A stretch of DNA of 15,100 bases from positions 1-15,100 of the forward strand of contig CAZBNJ010000042.1 in NCBI GenBank assembly GCA_964493515.1, given 5' to 3'. Below, piece by piece: positions 1 through 6,760 of the stretch. This DNA is from CANRIN01 sp964493515 (GTDB lineage Bacteria; Bacillota; Clostridia; Oscillospirales; JAAYOS01). The notes beneath the pieces are model-generated. The model worked only from the letters and a program-made list of their open reading frames with translations. It was not told where the DNA came from and did no database searches. A program made the translations under genes and the position numbers. Numbering within the stretch: position 1 is the stretch's first letter; every line of letters starts with the position of its first letter.

Positions 1-38
1 ATTTTACACCGTGAATCTCAAAATTTGATTTCGGAGGG

Positions 39-75
39 CTAAACATTTCCTAAAACTTTCTAAACAATCTCTAAA
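39..75. repeat. Four helically phased CTAAA/TTTAG direct repeats
   Basis: CTAAA occurs on the plus strand at 39-43, 50-54, 60-64 and 71-75, so the copies start 11, 10 and 11 bases apart. Read on the minus strand they are TTTAG repeats lying just past, and overlapping, the stop codon of the last gene of the XRE/SHOCT unit. A period near 10.5 puts all copies on one face of the helix. That is typical of tandem sites for OmpR/PhoB-type response regulators and also of phased A-tracts that bend DNA. The sequence does not decide between the two. A short TCAAA-A-TTTGA dyad lies beside it at 18-28. Nothing else is recognisable in bases 1-70. Confidence 0.45.
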
Positions 76-328
76 TATCCACCAGAACGTAGTCCCCGTC
101 CTTTTTGCTGACCTCGACCATGTGCATATCTCGCTCGCGAAGTATCCGGTGACCGCGCTTCATCTCGCGGAACAAATGCCGAATCTGCGCCGCAGTCAGC
201 TGTGGAGCGCCATTCGTATTTGCCAGCACCTTTTCCGCTATTTTCGCGGTCAGAGCGTTGAACACCAGGCCGTTCGGCAGGCGGATGTTTGTCTTTTTCC
301 CCTCTTTTTCTATAACAAAAACGTGCAT
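71..328 (-). CDS. Small stand-alone SHOCT-like (YvlB/LiaX N-terminal type) protein
   Basis: An 85-residue protein. The pattern is a short N-terminal strand (MHVFVIEKEG), a TNIRLPNGLVFNALTAKIA segment at about 13-31, a helical part with LTAAQIRHLFREMK at 44-57, and a final strand pair ending VEVSKKDGDYVLVDI. This resembles the SHOCT-like module found in YvlB/LiaX-type envelope-stress proteins and at the C-terminus of the neighbouring XRE regulator; the family call is from recognition, not from a search. The ATG at 328 is chosen because the upstream gene's TGA (330-332) is only one base away and GGTGGAG sits just upstream, so translation is probably coupled. A longer reading from 373 would run back into the neighbour. 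No membrane segment is present. The molecular function is unknown; it may modulate or compete with the regulator. Confidence 0.75.
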   Translation of the reverse strand: MHVFVIEKEGKKTNIRLPNGLVFNALTAKIAEKVLANTNGAPQLTAAQIRHLFREMKRGHRILRERDMHMVEVSKKDGDYVLVDI

Positions 329-329
329 C

Positions 330-839
330 TCACTCCACCGTGACCGAAACGGTGCCACCGTCGGCGCTTTCAACCTCGACCAGCTTGCCGATTATCCCCT
401 GCTCCGCGAGCGCAAACAGCTTCATCCAGTCCACGTCGGCAAGCTTGTTGCGTCCGTCCTCGCCTATTTGATTTACGATCTGTGGTATCGAAAGTCCCAC
501 GTCCAGCGCCGCCTTTACGAACGCGAGCGGCAGATTCACCCGCACCTTGTCGCCGTCGTTTGAATCGACGAGCACGCGGAGCACGAGCTTGGACACGTCC
601 CGCTCCTGCTCGGGCACCACCTTGACCATCGGCTCGGGATCGGCTCCAAGCAGCTCGTCCACCGACACGCCAAGCTCACGTGCGAGCTTCGGCAGCGTCA
701 TCACGTCCGGACAGCTTATGTCGTTTTCCCATTTGCTGACCGCCTGCGCGGACACGTTCATCCGCTCCGCGAGCTGCTCCTGTGTGATGCCCTTAGAGCG
801 TCGAAGGTCGTATATCTTGCGTCCTATGCTGAATTCCAT
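330..839 (-). CDS. XRE-family transcriptional regulator with C-terminal SHOCT-like domain
   Basis: A 169-residue protein with a Cro/C1-type helix-turn-helix at about residues 7-62 (IGRKIYDLRRSKGITQEQLAERM, then SAQAVSKWE). A linker leads to a SHOCT-like module at about 86-169, with VRVNLPLAFVKAALDVG followed by LFALAEQGIIGKLVEVES. XRE proteins of this layout are common single-domain regulators in Clostridia; in LiaX/YvlB proteins the same tail is linked to envelope stress, but no effector can be named here. The ATG at 839 is preceded by GAAAGGCGG at good spacing. An upstream reading frame to 941 runs through the promoter and is not used. The gene has its own promoter at 874-902 and repeated dyads at 935-971, so autoregulation is likely. 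It is followed one base later by the small SHOCT-like gene. Confidence 0.85.
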   Translation of the reverse strand: MEFSIGRKIYDLRRSKGITQEQLAERMNVSAQAVSKWENDISCPDVMTLPKLARELGVSVDELLGADPEPMVKVVPEQERDVSKLVLRVLVDSNDGDKVRVNLPLAFVKAALDVGLSIPQIVNQIGEDGRNKLADVDWMKLFALAEQGIIGKLVEVESADGGTVSVTVE

Positions 840-873
840 TTTTCGTACCGCCTTTCGTTTGGTTTGTGTGACG

Positions 874-902
874 ATTATCGCACACGCACCGACCGGATAC
901 AA
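874..902 (-). promoter_or_regulatory. Sigma-A-type promoter of the XRE/SHOCT unit
   Basis: On the minus strand a TTGTAT -35 (897-902) and a GATAAT -10 (874-879) are separated by exactly 17 bases. The -10 lies 35 bases upstream of the regulator's ATG, leaving a short leader with the ribosome binding site. A TCAACC half-site (plus-strand GGTTGA, 912-917) lies just upstream of the -35. Confidence 0.6.
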
Positions 903-934
903 CAACGTGTTGGTTGAACTTGCGCGAAATCCCC

Positions 935-971
935 AAACCATCGGTTGAAAAACAGCTAAACCATCGGTTGA
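935..971. promoter_or_regulatory. Two identical operator-like dyads upstream of the XRE regulator
   Basis: The 14-mer AAACCATCGGTTGA occurs twice, at 935-948 and 958-971, 23 bases apart (about two helical turns). Each contains the inverted repeat AACC-ATC-GGTT, the shape expected for a dimeric helix-turn-helix protein. A third, degenerate GGTTGA half-site is at 912-917, next to the -35 element. The dyads lie about 35-70 bases upstream of the -35. Binding by the adjacent XRE protein is inferred from position only. Confidence 0.55.
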
Positions 972-978
972 GTCGCCC

Positions 979-2109
979 TTATTTCAACACTTCCACCGGC
1001 AGCACATCGCGCTTCATCAGCACGTCCTGCCCCTCGTCGAACACCTCGTAAAATCCGTTTTTCAGGTAAAAATCGTACGCCTTGCGGTTCTTCTTTGCGA
1101 CGCGCAGCCGCAAAGTCGACTTGCCCGCAAGCCGCGCGACGGTCATGCACTCGCCGAACAGCTGCAGCGCGAGTCCGTGGCCGCGGAACTTCTCACGCAG
1201 CATGAACAGCACGATATGCAGCACATCGCGCTCGTTTGGCTCGTGGTCGAACACCGCCACGCCCGCAAGCTCGTCGCCGCTGTACGCAAAGCGAACCGCG
1301 TCCTCGCGGCGCGAGCGATACATCGCAAGAGTCTCCCTCGCCGCAGCCTCGTCAAAACCAAAGCCGCTGCGGTGCACCGATTTCCACGCCTCCTTCCACA
1401 TCGACGCGGCAAGCTCCAGCTCGCTCGGCTCGACGTTTCGGAACCATAGCTTCGGCCGCTCGCTGCTCCCCGGCATCGGTTTGGAGAGAAACAGCGGATT
1501 TTGTGCGTTATGCTCGTTTGAACCGATAAATATCGGCGTAAACGCTCCGTTTTCGTACTCAATTAGGCTAAGCGACGCGTTCGGCACCATCTCCACGCCG
1601 CCGAAGCTCTCGATCCCGCCGTATATCATCCTCGCCATCAGCGCGCGTATCGCAACGCTATGCGACACAAGACATACAGTCTGCCCCTCATGGCGACCGA
1701 GTATGCGGTACAGCGCCTCGCCGGTGCGCTCGTACATATCGCGAACGCTCTCGCTGTTCGGCGCTCGCCAGTCGGGGTTGCTCGCAAACCCGACCGCCAG
1801 CTCACGGTCGATGTGGTGGCAGTCTCCCCAGGACAGATTCTCCCAGTCGCCCATCGCAAGCTCGCGCAGCCCCGGCTCGGGGATTATCTCAAGCCCGCAC
1901 GCGCGGCTGGGCGCACCCGCCGTCTGCATCGTGCGTCGCAGATCGCTCGAATATATCACGTCTATATGTTCGCCTATCAGGCGTTTTTGCAGGTTTTCGA
2001 CCTGTTTCAATCCGTTTTCGGTCAAAGGTGCATTGTACCAGCCGTGCGCGCGGCGAAAGATGTTCCCCTCCGCCTCGGCATGGCGCACGATGAAGATGCG
2101 CGTCACCAC
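979..2109 (-). CDS. Histidine phosphatase / GNAT N-acetyltransferase fusion
   Basis: A 376-residue two-domain protein. Residues 1 to about 200 form a phosphoglycerate-mutase-like histidine phosphatase: the RHAE motif with nucleophile His10, SSDLRRT around Arg58/59, the acid Glu83 in LRELAMGDWEN, and the second His150 in CLVSHS. Residues about 220-370 form a GNAT acetyltransferase: acetyl-CoA loop FRGHGLA near 308-314, then NRKAYDFYLKNGF at 341-353. Both active sites look intact. The substrate of neither domain can be told from sequence. The start is GTG at 2109 or the next GTG at 2106; the second overlaps the TGA of pyrD (2103-2105), and GGGGTGA lies just upstream within pyrD, so the gene is translationally coupled to pyrD and belongs to the pyr operon. 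A nucleotide-related substrate is possible but is only an inference from context. Confidence 0.88.
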   Translation of the reverse strand: MVTRIFIVRHAEAEGNIFRRAHGWYNAPLTENGLKQVENLQKRLIGEHIDVIYSSDLRRTMQTAGAPSRACGLEIIPEPGLRELAMGDWENLSWGDCHHIDRELAVGFASNPDWRAPNSESVRDMYERTGEALYRILGRHEGQTVCLVSHSVAIRALMARMIYGGIESFGGVEMVPNASLSLIEYENGAFTPIFIGSNEHNAQNPLFLSKPMPGSSERPKLWFRNVEPSELELAASMWKEAWKSVHRSGFGFDEAAARETLAMYRSRREDAVRFAYSGDELAGVAVFDHEPNERDVLHIVLFMLREKFRGHGLALQLFGECMTVARLAGKSTLRLRVAKKNRKAYDFYLKNGFYEVFDEGQDVLMKRDVLPVEVLK

Positions 2110-3017
2110 GGCTTCACCCCGCCGGTAAGCTCCGCGACCCGCTCCACGCCTGCGTTTTCGCAGTATTTCGCAAGCTCGTCACGCACGCGTATCGGCGCGT
2201 ACGGATCGCCGAACAGCGCCGTTCCGACCGCCACCGCGCTCGCTCCTGCGAGCATCAGCTCCGCCGCGTCCTCACCGCTCGCAACGCCGCCCATGCCCAG
2301 CAGCGGCAGCTTCACGGCGTTCGCGACCTGCCATATCATCCGCACCGCGACCGGCAGCACCGCCGGACCGCTCAAGCCCCCGGTGTTGTTGCGCAGTATC
2401 GGACGGCGCGTCCGCAGGTCGATGCGCATACCGAGCAGCGTGTTTATCAGCGACAGCGCATCCGCTCCGGCTGCCTCGACCGCTCGCGCTATCTCGGTTA
2501 TGTCGGTCACGTTCGGCGACAGCTTTACCATCACCGGAACGCTTCCGGCGCAGCGCTTTACAGCCTCGGTGGCTGCGGCGGCGGACTCACAGCTCGTGCC
2601 AAACGCCAACCCGCCCGCCTTCACGTTCGGACAGGAAATGTTCACCTCTATCATGTCCACGCCGGCAGCCGTCACCTTCTCCGCAAGCTCGCTGTACTCC
2701 TCGAGCGTGTTGCCCGAGATATTTGCAACTATTTTTGTGTCAAACTGCCGCAAAAACGGCATTTCTTCCGCACAAAAAGTATCAACTCCGGGATTTTGCA
2801 GTCCCACGCTGTTGAGTATTCCGGACGGTGTCTCTGCAATTCGCGGCGCGGGATTGCCGTCGCGTTTATGTAAAGTCGTACCCTTTACACAAATTCCACC
2901 AAGCTCCGAAAGGTCATAGAATTTGCCATATTCGTGCCCAAAACCGAAAGTTCCGGACGCGACAAGTATCGGATTTTTGAATTCAACGCCGGCGATGCTC
3001 ACTCGCATATCAGTCAT
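2103..3017 (-). CDS. pyrD: Dihydroorotate dehydrogenase B, catalytic subunit
   Basis: A 304-residue FMN TIM-barrel enzyme that oxidises dihydroorotate to orotate in pyrimidine synthesis. Class 1B is shown by catalytic Cys129 in NISCPNV (class 2 enzymes have Ser) and by the adjacent partner pyrK. Other family marks are ASGTFGFG near 20-27, CVKGTT near 43-48 with the FMN-contacting Lys45, LNSVGLQNPG near 68-77, and the phosphate-binding GMGGVASGEDA and AGASAVAVGTA segments near the end. Length is normal for the family. The ATG at 3017 follows GGAGGAGGT at good spacing and overlaps the end of pyrK by 8 bases. The product should act in the cytoplasm as a heterotetramer with PyrK, passing electrons to NAD+. 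Confidence 0.97.
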   Translation of the reverse strand: MTDMRVSIAGVEFKNPILVASGTFGFGHEYGKFYDLSELGGICVKGTTLHKRDGNPAPRIAETPSGILNSVGLQNPGVDTFCAEEMPFLRQFDTKIVANISGNTLEEYSELAEKVTAAGVDMIEVNISCPNVKAGGLAFGTSCESAAAATEAVKRCAGSVPVMVKLSPNVTDITEIARAVEAAGADALSLINTLLGMRIDLRTRRPILRNNTGGLSGPAVLPVAVRMIWQVANAVKLPLLGMGGVASGEDAAELMLAGASAVAVGTALFGDPYAPIRVRDELAKYCENAGVERVAELTGGVKPW

Positions 3018-3759
3018 CGAAGCACACCTCCTCCGCCCTGAAAACGGGGCCGTCCTTGCAGACGTGGCCGACGTACTCGCCGTCGGCGCCGCGCAGCTTT
3101 ACCGCGCAGACCAGGCACGCGCCGACGCCGCAGCCCATCCGCTCCTCAAGCGACACTTCAAGCGGCACGCCCGCCTCCTCGCATACGCGTTTGCAGGCGC
3201 GCAGCATCGGCGTAGGCCCGCAGGAGAGCACGCGGTCGTACTTTGCCTCGGACAGCCTGCGCCGCAACAGCTCGTCCACCCGTCCGTGGAAGCCTAGACT
3301 TCCGTCGTCGGTCGCGAGCTGCACCGTCTCGCACACCTCGCGAAAGTCGCCGAGCAGCATCGTCGCCGCCGAATTGCGGAAGCCGAGTATCGCATCCGCG
3401 CCGTCCGACGCCTTTGCGGCATAGAGAAGCGGCGGGCAGCCGATACCTCCGCCGACCACCAGCACTCTGCCGCTCGTGTCAAACCCGTGTCCGAGCGGTC
3501 CGAGGATGTCCAGCGTCGCGCCGACCGGCTGTTCGGTCAGCCATTCGGTACCCTTTCCGCGTCGATCGACGACAAGGCGAAGCACTTCACCGTCGATATC
3601 GCAGATACTTATTGGGCGGCGAAGTGTAAAGCCTTTGCACTTTATATGCACAAACTGTCCCGGCTTTGCGTCCGTCATCCCAGGCGCTAAAACCCGCATA
3701 TCACAAGAACTTTCGGTCAACTTCTCATTTGAAAGGAACGTGCACTTAAATATGTCCAT
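3010..3759 (-). CDS. pyrK: Dihydroorotate dehydrogenase B, electron-transfer subunit
   Basis: A 249-residue iron-sulfur flavoprotein of the ferredoxin-reductase family. It takes electrons from PyrD and passes them through a 2Fe-2S cluster and FAD to NAD+. Visible motifs are the FAD-binding RRPISI (47-52), the nucleotide-binding VVGGGIGCPPLL (101-112), CGPTPML (180-186), and four cluster cysteines Cys210, Cys215, Cys218 and Cys234 in ERMGCGVGACLVC and HVCKDGPVF. The ATG at 3759 has a strong GAGGAGAAG ribosome binding site. The stop overlaps the pyrD start by 8 bases, the usual pairing of the two subunits. A 61-base gap separates it from pyrF upstream, with no convincing internal promoter. Confidence 0.97.
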   Translation of the reverse strand: MDIFKCTFLSNEKLTESSCDMRVLAPGMTDAKPGQFVHIKCKGFTLRRPISICDIDGEVLRLVVDRRGKGTEWLTEQPVGATLDILGPLGHGFDTSGRVLVVGGGIGCPPLLYAAKASDGADAILGFRNSAATMLLGDFREVCETVQLATDDGSLGFHGRVDELLRRRLSEAKYDRVLSCGPTPMLRACKRVCEEAGVPLEVSLEERMGCGVGACLVCAVKLRGADGEYVGHVCKDGPVFRAEEVCFDD

Positions 3760-3820
3760 ATCTTCTCCTCGTGTACAGCAATCTACTTTACAGCACGATC
3801 ATCATACAAATTTGCCAGCT

Positions 3821-4738
3821 TTACATCGGAAGGATGTACGCGTTCAGCTCGCGCTTCATCTTGAGTGCCGCCTCATATGCGCACTCGGCGAAATGCGTGC
3901 CGTCGTCCTCCTTTTTCTGCCACGCGCACATGATGCCGCGCGACGAGTTGATTATCGCGCCGCGTCCCTCTTTGTCGAACGCGCCCTCGATGTCCGCCGC
4001 CGTGCCGCCCTGCGCGCCGTAGCCGGGCACGAGGAAGAAGGTCCGCGGACAGGTCTTGCGCAGCTCGGCAAGCTCCTCGGGATAGGTCGCGCCGACGACC
4101 GCGCCGACGTTCGAGTAGCCATATTCGCCGACGTAGTCCGCACCCCAGCGCTCGATGCGGGAGGCGACCACCTTGTACAGCGGTCTATCACCCGCAAGCA
4201 TGTCCTGAAGTTCAATAGACGACTTGTTTGAGGTCTTTGCGAGCACAAATATCGCCTTTTCGTCACAATATTTGGTAAACGGCTTTATGCCGTCGCTGCC
4301 GAGATACGGATTGACAGTCAGCGCGTCCGCGTCGAACGGACTGAGCGTCACGCCGTCAAACTCGACCATGCCGAGATACGCCTCGGCGTAGGCGGTCGCG
4401 GTCGCTCCGATGTCGTTGCGCTTGCCGTCCACTATGACGTACAGCCCCTTCGACTTCGCGTAGTCGATGGTGCGCTTCAGCACGGCGACGCCGTCCGGTC
4501 CGAGCAGCTCGTAGTATGCCGACTGCGGCTTGACCGCCGGCACCAGTTCCGCGAGCGCGTCGATCAGTCCAACATTGAACATATAGACCGATTCAGCCGC
4601 CGCTTTCAGCGTTCTTCCGTATTTTTCGACATTTTCCGCGATGATCTGCTGCGGAACATATTCGGGACGCGCATCCAGTCCGGCGACCGTCGGGTTGCGC
4701 TTTTCGATGATGAGCTTCTGCAGGCGAGTAATGGACAT
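3821..4738 (-). CDS. pyrF: Orotidine 5'-phosphate decarboxylase
   Basis: A 305-residue enzyme that decarboxylates OMP to UMP, the last step of de novo UMP synthesis. The catalytic signature DGKRNDIGATA is present, with Asp104, Lys106 and Asp109 forming the D-x-K-x-x-D network, and FNVGLIDAL near 54-62 and PAVKPQSAYYE near 67-77 fit the longer (about 300-residue) family often called type 2. Late motifs VPGYGAQGG and INSSRGI are the phosphate-binding loops. The ATG at 4738 has AAAGGGG just upstream. The gene follows pyrC by 25 bases, so the two are co-transcribed. Confidence 0.97.
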   Translation of the reverse strand: MSITRLQKLIIEKRNPTVAGLDARPEYVPQQIIAENVEKYGRTLKAAAESVYMFNVGLIDALAELVPAVKPQSAYYELLGPDGVAVLKRTIDYAKSKGLYVIVDGKRNDIGATATAYAEAYLGMVEFDGVTLSPFDADALTVNPYLGSDGIKPFTKYCDEKAIFVLAKTSNKSSIELQDMLAGDRPLYKVVASRIERWGADYVGEYGYSNVGAVVGATYPEELAELRKTCPRTFFLVPGYGAQGGTAADIEGAFDKEGRGAIINSSRGIMCAWQKKEDDGTHFAECAYEAALKMKRELNAYILPM

Positions 4739-4763
4739 AATTTTTCCCCTTTCGTTGTGAAAA

Positions 4764-6020
4764 CTAATCCTTCCAGCGTGAAAAAACGATTTTTCCGTCC
4801 ACTATTGTTACGTTTGCGCGTCCGATGAACTCGCAACCGATAAACGGCGAATTGTGCGACTTGGAGCGGATGCTCTCCTCGCGAAGCGTCCACTTCTCGT
4901 CCGGGTCTACAAGCGTCAGATCCGCCGGATCGCCGACCTCCAGCCCTTGCGGCGCAAGTCCGAGAAGTCTGCGCGGCGCGGCGCTCATCTTGTCGAATAT
5001 GACCTCCGTCGGGAGCTTGCCGCGAAGGGCGGTCAGCGCGCCTCCGACAAGCGTCTCAAGCCCGATGATGCCGTTCGGCGCGCGGTCGAGCGGCTGCGCC
5101 TTCTCCTCGGCGGAGTGCGGCGCGTGGTCGGTCACGAGCGCGTCCACCGTGCCGTCGCAGACCGCGCGGATTATGGCTTCGCGGTCGGCGGGAGTGCGCA
5201 GCGGCGGGTTCATCTTGGCGTTCGACCCTTTGTCGGCGACGGCAGCCTCGGTCAGCAGCAGATAATGCGGGCAGGTCTCGCAGCTGACCCTCGCGCCAAG
5301 CTGCTTTGCGCGTCGAACCAGCTCTGCCGAGACCGCAGTGGAGATATGCGCGATGTGCACCGCGCATCCGGTCTCCAGCGCGAGCGCGATGTCGCGTGCC
5401 GCCATGCTCTCCTCGGTGTTGGTCAGATATAGGTCAGCGCCAAGTCGTGGGTCGTGCGCCGACGCGGGATACGGCTCGGTGAAATCGAAGTCCTCGCAGT
5501 GGGATATTACGAGCTTTTCGAGCTTATCCGCGCGGATCATAGCCTCGCGCATCATGTCGCGGCTCATCACCGGCATACCGTCGTCGCTGAAAGCAACCGC
5601 TCCGGCGCGCGCGAGCGTCTCGAAGTTGGAGAGCGTCTCGCCCTTCTCTCCCAGGCTTATCGCCGCTATCGGATGCACCTTTGCGGGCGACCGCGTGGCG
5701 GCCTTCTCCGCGACGTAAGCTATCGTCTCGGGCGAGTCGATTGCGGGCTTGGTGTTCGGCATACACGCGACCGCCGTCACGCCGCCGGCGACCGCAGCCG
5801 CTCCGCCGGTCTCGATGTCCTCCTTGTGCTCAAATCCGGGGTCGCGCAGGTGGACGTGCATATCCAAAATACCCGCCACGACTATGTTTGCGCGCGCGTC
5901 CAGCGTATCGCAGCCCTCCGGCGCGGCTACCCGCTCGCCGACCGCAGCTATCGTCTTTCCGTCGAGCAGAAGCTCTATCGGTTCGAGCCGCGCGGTGCGG
6001 GCATTTGTTATGTGAAGCAT
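4764..6020 (-). CDS. pyrC: Dihydroorotase
   Basis: A 418-residue class I dihydroorotase, which cyclises carbamoyl-aspartate to dihydroorotate. The zinc-binding motif DMHVHLRDPG gives His55 and His57. Asp146/147 in AFSDDG, His174 in ISHCED, His222/His225 in HIAHIST and the catalytic Asp298 in TDHAPHS are all in place. Length is normal for the family. The ATG at 6020 is preceded by TGGGAG eight bases away; an in-frame reading back to 6188 crosses the promoter at 6089-6118 and lacks family sequence, so it is rejected. This is the first gene of the operon pyrC-pyrF-pyrK-pyrD-phosphatase/GNAT. The roughly 60-base leader is too short for a PyrR attenuator. Confidence 0.96.
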   Translation of the reverse strand: MLHITNARTARLEPIELLLDGKTIAAVGERVAAPEGCDTLDARANIVVAGILDMHVHLRDPGFEHKEDIETGGAAAVAGGVTAVACMPNTKPAIDSPETIAYVAEKAATRSPAKVHPIAAISLGEKGETLSNFETLARAGAVAFSDDGMPVMSRDMMREAMIRADKLEKLVISHCEDFDFTEPYPASAHDPRLGADLYLTNTEESMAARDIALALETGCAVHIAHISTAVSAELVRRAKQLGARVSCETCPHYLLLTEAAVADKGSNAKMNPPLRTPADREAIIRAVCDGTVDALVTDHAPHSAEEKAQPLDRAPNGIIGLETLVGGALTALRGKLPTEVIFDKMSAAPRRLLGLAPQGLEVGDPADLTLVDPDEKWTLREESIRSKSHNSPFIGCEFIGRANVTIVDGKIVFSRWKD

Positions 6021-6088
6021 CTCTATCGCTCCCATTGAAGCAAATTTTGGTTCCGTCCTGACGTGCAAAGACAAATTTTTACTTCTAT

Positions 6089-6118
6089 ATTCTACCACAC
6101 AACGCGTAGTCATGTCCA
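6089..6118 (-). promoter_or_regulatory. Promoter of the pyr operon
   Basis: Minus-strand TGGACA (6113-6118, one mismatch to the -35 consensus) and TAGAAT (6089-6094, one mismatch to the -10) lie 18 bases apart. Transcription would start near 6082, about 62 bases before the pyrC ATG. No long leader hairpin or anti-terminator is visible in that leader. Confidence 0.65.
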
Positions 6119-6156
6119 GTATTCGCCGCATCGTGACTGCAAAAAAGTTCCTGCAA

Positions 6157-6176
6157 TTTGCGGCTCTTTTCGCAAA
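6157..6176. promoter_or_regulatory. Dyad upstream of the small membrane protein gene
   Basis: TTTGCG-N8-CGCAAA is a perfect 6-base inverted repeat ending 34 bases before the small gene's ATG. It overlaps a second dyad, GCAA-T-TTGC, at 6153-6161. It lies between that gene and the divergent pyr promoter and could be an operator; no clear -35/-10 pair was found for the small gene. Confidence 0.3.
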
Positions 6177-6210
6177 CACTAACAGCAAACACGAAAAGGA
6201 GACTCAAACG

Positions 6211-6363
6211 ATGATGAAGTTTCTGAAGGGCATGATGCTCGGGCTTATCGCGGGCGTATGTGCCGGTCTGTCGGTCACTCCGCGCACCCGCCGTCAAATC
6301 ATGCGCTCGCAGCCCTGCCACACGATGAAGCGCATCTGCCGCTCCATCGAGGATATGTTCTAA
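6211..6363 (+). CDS. Small single-pass membrane protein, unknown function
   Basis: A 50-residue protein with a strong AAAAGGAGA ribosome binding site eight bases before ATG ATG. Residues 4-21 (FLKGMMLGLIAGVCAGLS) are a short hydrophobic, glycine-rich stretch that should sit in the membrane. The rest is basic (PRTRRQIMRS, MKRICRSIEDMF) and contains two cysteines. The shape resembles the YtxH-like or other small glycine-zipper membrane proteins of Clostridia, but no family can be named with confidence. A perfect terminator begins at the stop codon, so the gene is monocistronic. It is divergent from pyrC and upstream of spoIIID. A longer in-frame reading from 6112 would lack a ribosome binding site and is not preferred. 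Confidence 0.7.
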   Translation: MMKFLKGMMLGLIAGVCAGLSVTPRTRRQIMRSQPCHTMKRICRSIEDMF

Positions 6364-6387
6364 AAGCGGAGACAAACTCCGCTTTTA
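6361..6387. terminator. Terminator after the small membrane protein gene
   Basis: A perfect 10-11 bp stem, AAAAGCGGAG at 6362-6371 and CTCCGCTTTT at 6377-6386, with a 5-base ACAAA loop. The T-run closes the stem on either strand, so it could work in both directions. It overlaps the stop codon of the small gene. Confidence 0.8.
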
Positions 6388-6438
6388 CATACTCTCACCG
6401 CTTTCAGCCGTCTGATTGATTTTTACAAGAGCTTTGCC

Positions 6439-6467
6439 GCATACCCTACGCAAGCCCGGCATATAGT
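6439..6467 (+). promoter_or_regulatory. Sigma-E-type sporulation promoter of spoIIID
   Basis: GCATACC (6439-6445) and CATATAGT (6460-6467) are separated by 14 bases. Compared with the Bacillus sigma-E consensus (about KMATATT, 14 bases, CATACAMT) they match 5 of 7 and 6 of 8 positions at the correct spacing. Transcription would start near 6474, about 26 bases before the TTG start codon. spoIIID of B. subtilis is known to be transcribed by sigma-E, which supports the call. Confidence 0.6.
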
Positions 6468-6499
6468 GAAGCGAGCAAAACGCGGAAGAGGGTGGTGGC

Positions 6500-6760
6500 T
6501 TGAAGACAAATATCGAGGCGCGGGCGGAGACGTTCGCGCGATACATAATCGAAAACCGCGCGACCGTGCGCGACGCCGCAAAAGCTTTCGGGATAAGCAA
6601 ATCGACAGTTCACAAAGACATCAGCACACGTTTGCAGACGTTCAATCGCTCGCTCTACCACGACGTCTGCGAGGTGCTGGCAAAGAACAAGGCGGAGCGA
6701 CACATCCGCGGCGGCGAGGCGACTCGTCGGAAGTACAAATCAAAAACCGTGAGGGACTAA
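6500..6760 (+). CDS. spoIIID: Sporulation transcriptional regulator SpoIIID
   Basis: An 86-residue DNA-binding protein closely matching the SpoIIID family from memory. It has an N-terminal helix ARYIIENRATVRDAAKAFG, a recognition helix GISKSTVHKDISTRL at about 31-45, and the hallmark basic tail RHIRGGEATRRKYK at about 67-80, which adds DNA contacts. SpoIIID switches mother-cell genes on or off after sigma-E and prepares for sigma-K during spore formation. The start is TTG at 6500, forced by the family's N-terminus and the GAGGGTGG ribosome binding site; no in-frame ATG or GTG lies near. A weak start codon may keep expression low. The stop codon sits in the loop of the terminator shared with the convergent cyclase gene. 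Confidence 0.96.
   Translation: MKTNIEARAETFARYIIENRATVRDAAKAFGISKSTVHKDISTRLQTFNRSLYHDVCEVLAKNKAERHIRGGEATRRKYKSKTVRD

Noticed and set aside
1660..2919. Long plus-strand open frame (419 residues) opposite pyrD and the phosphatase/GNAT gene
   Set aside because: It is antisense to two well-recognised genes, has no family features, and arises from high-GC third codon positions.
6021..6088. PyrR-type attenuator or pyrimidine riboswitch-like leader before pyrC
   Set aside because: The leader is only about 60 bases and has no terminator/anti-terminator pair or recognisable PyrR loop.
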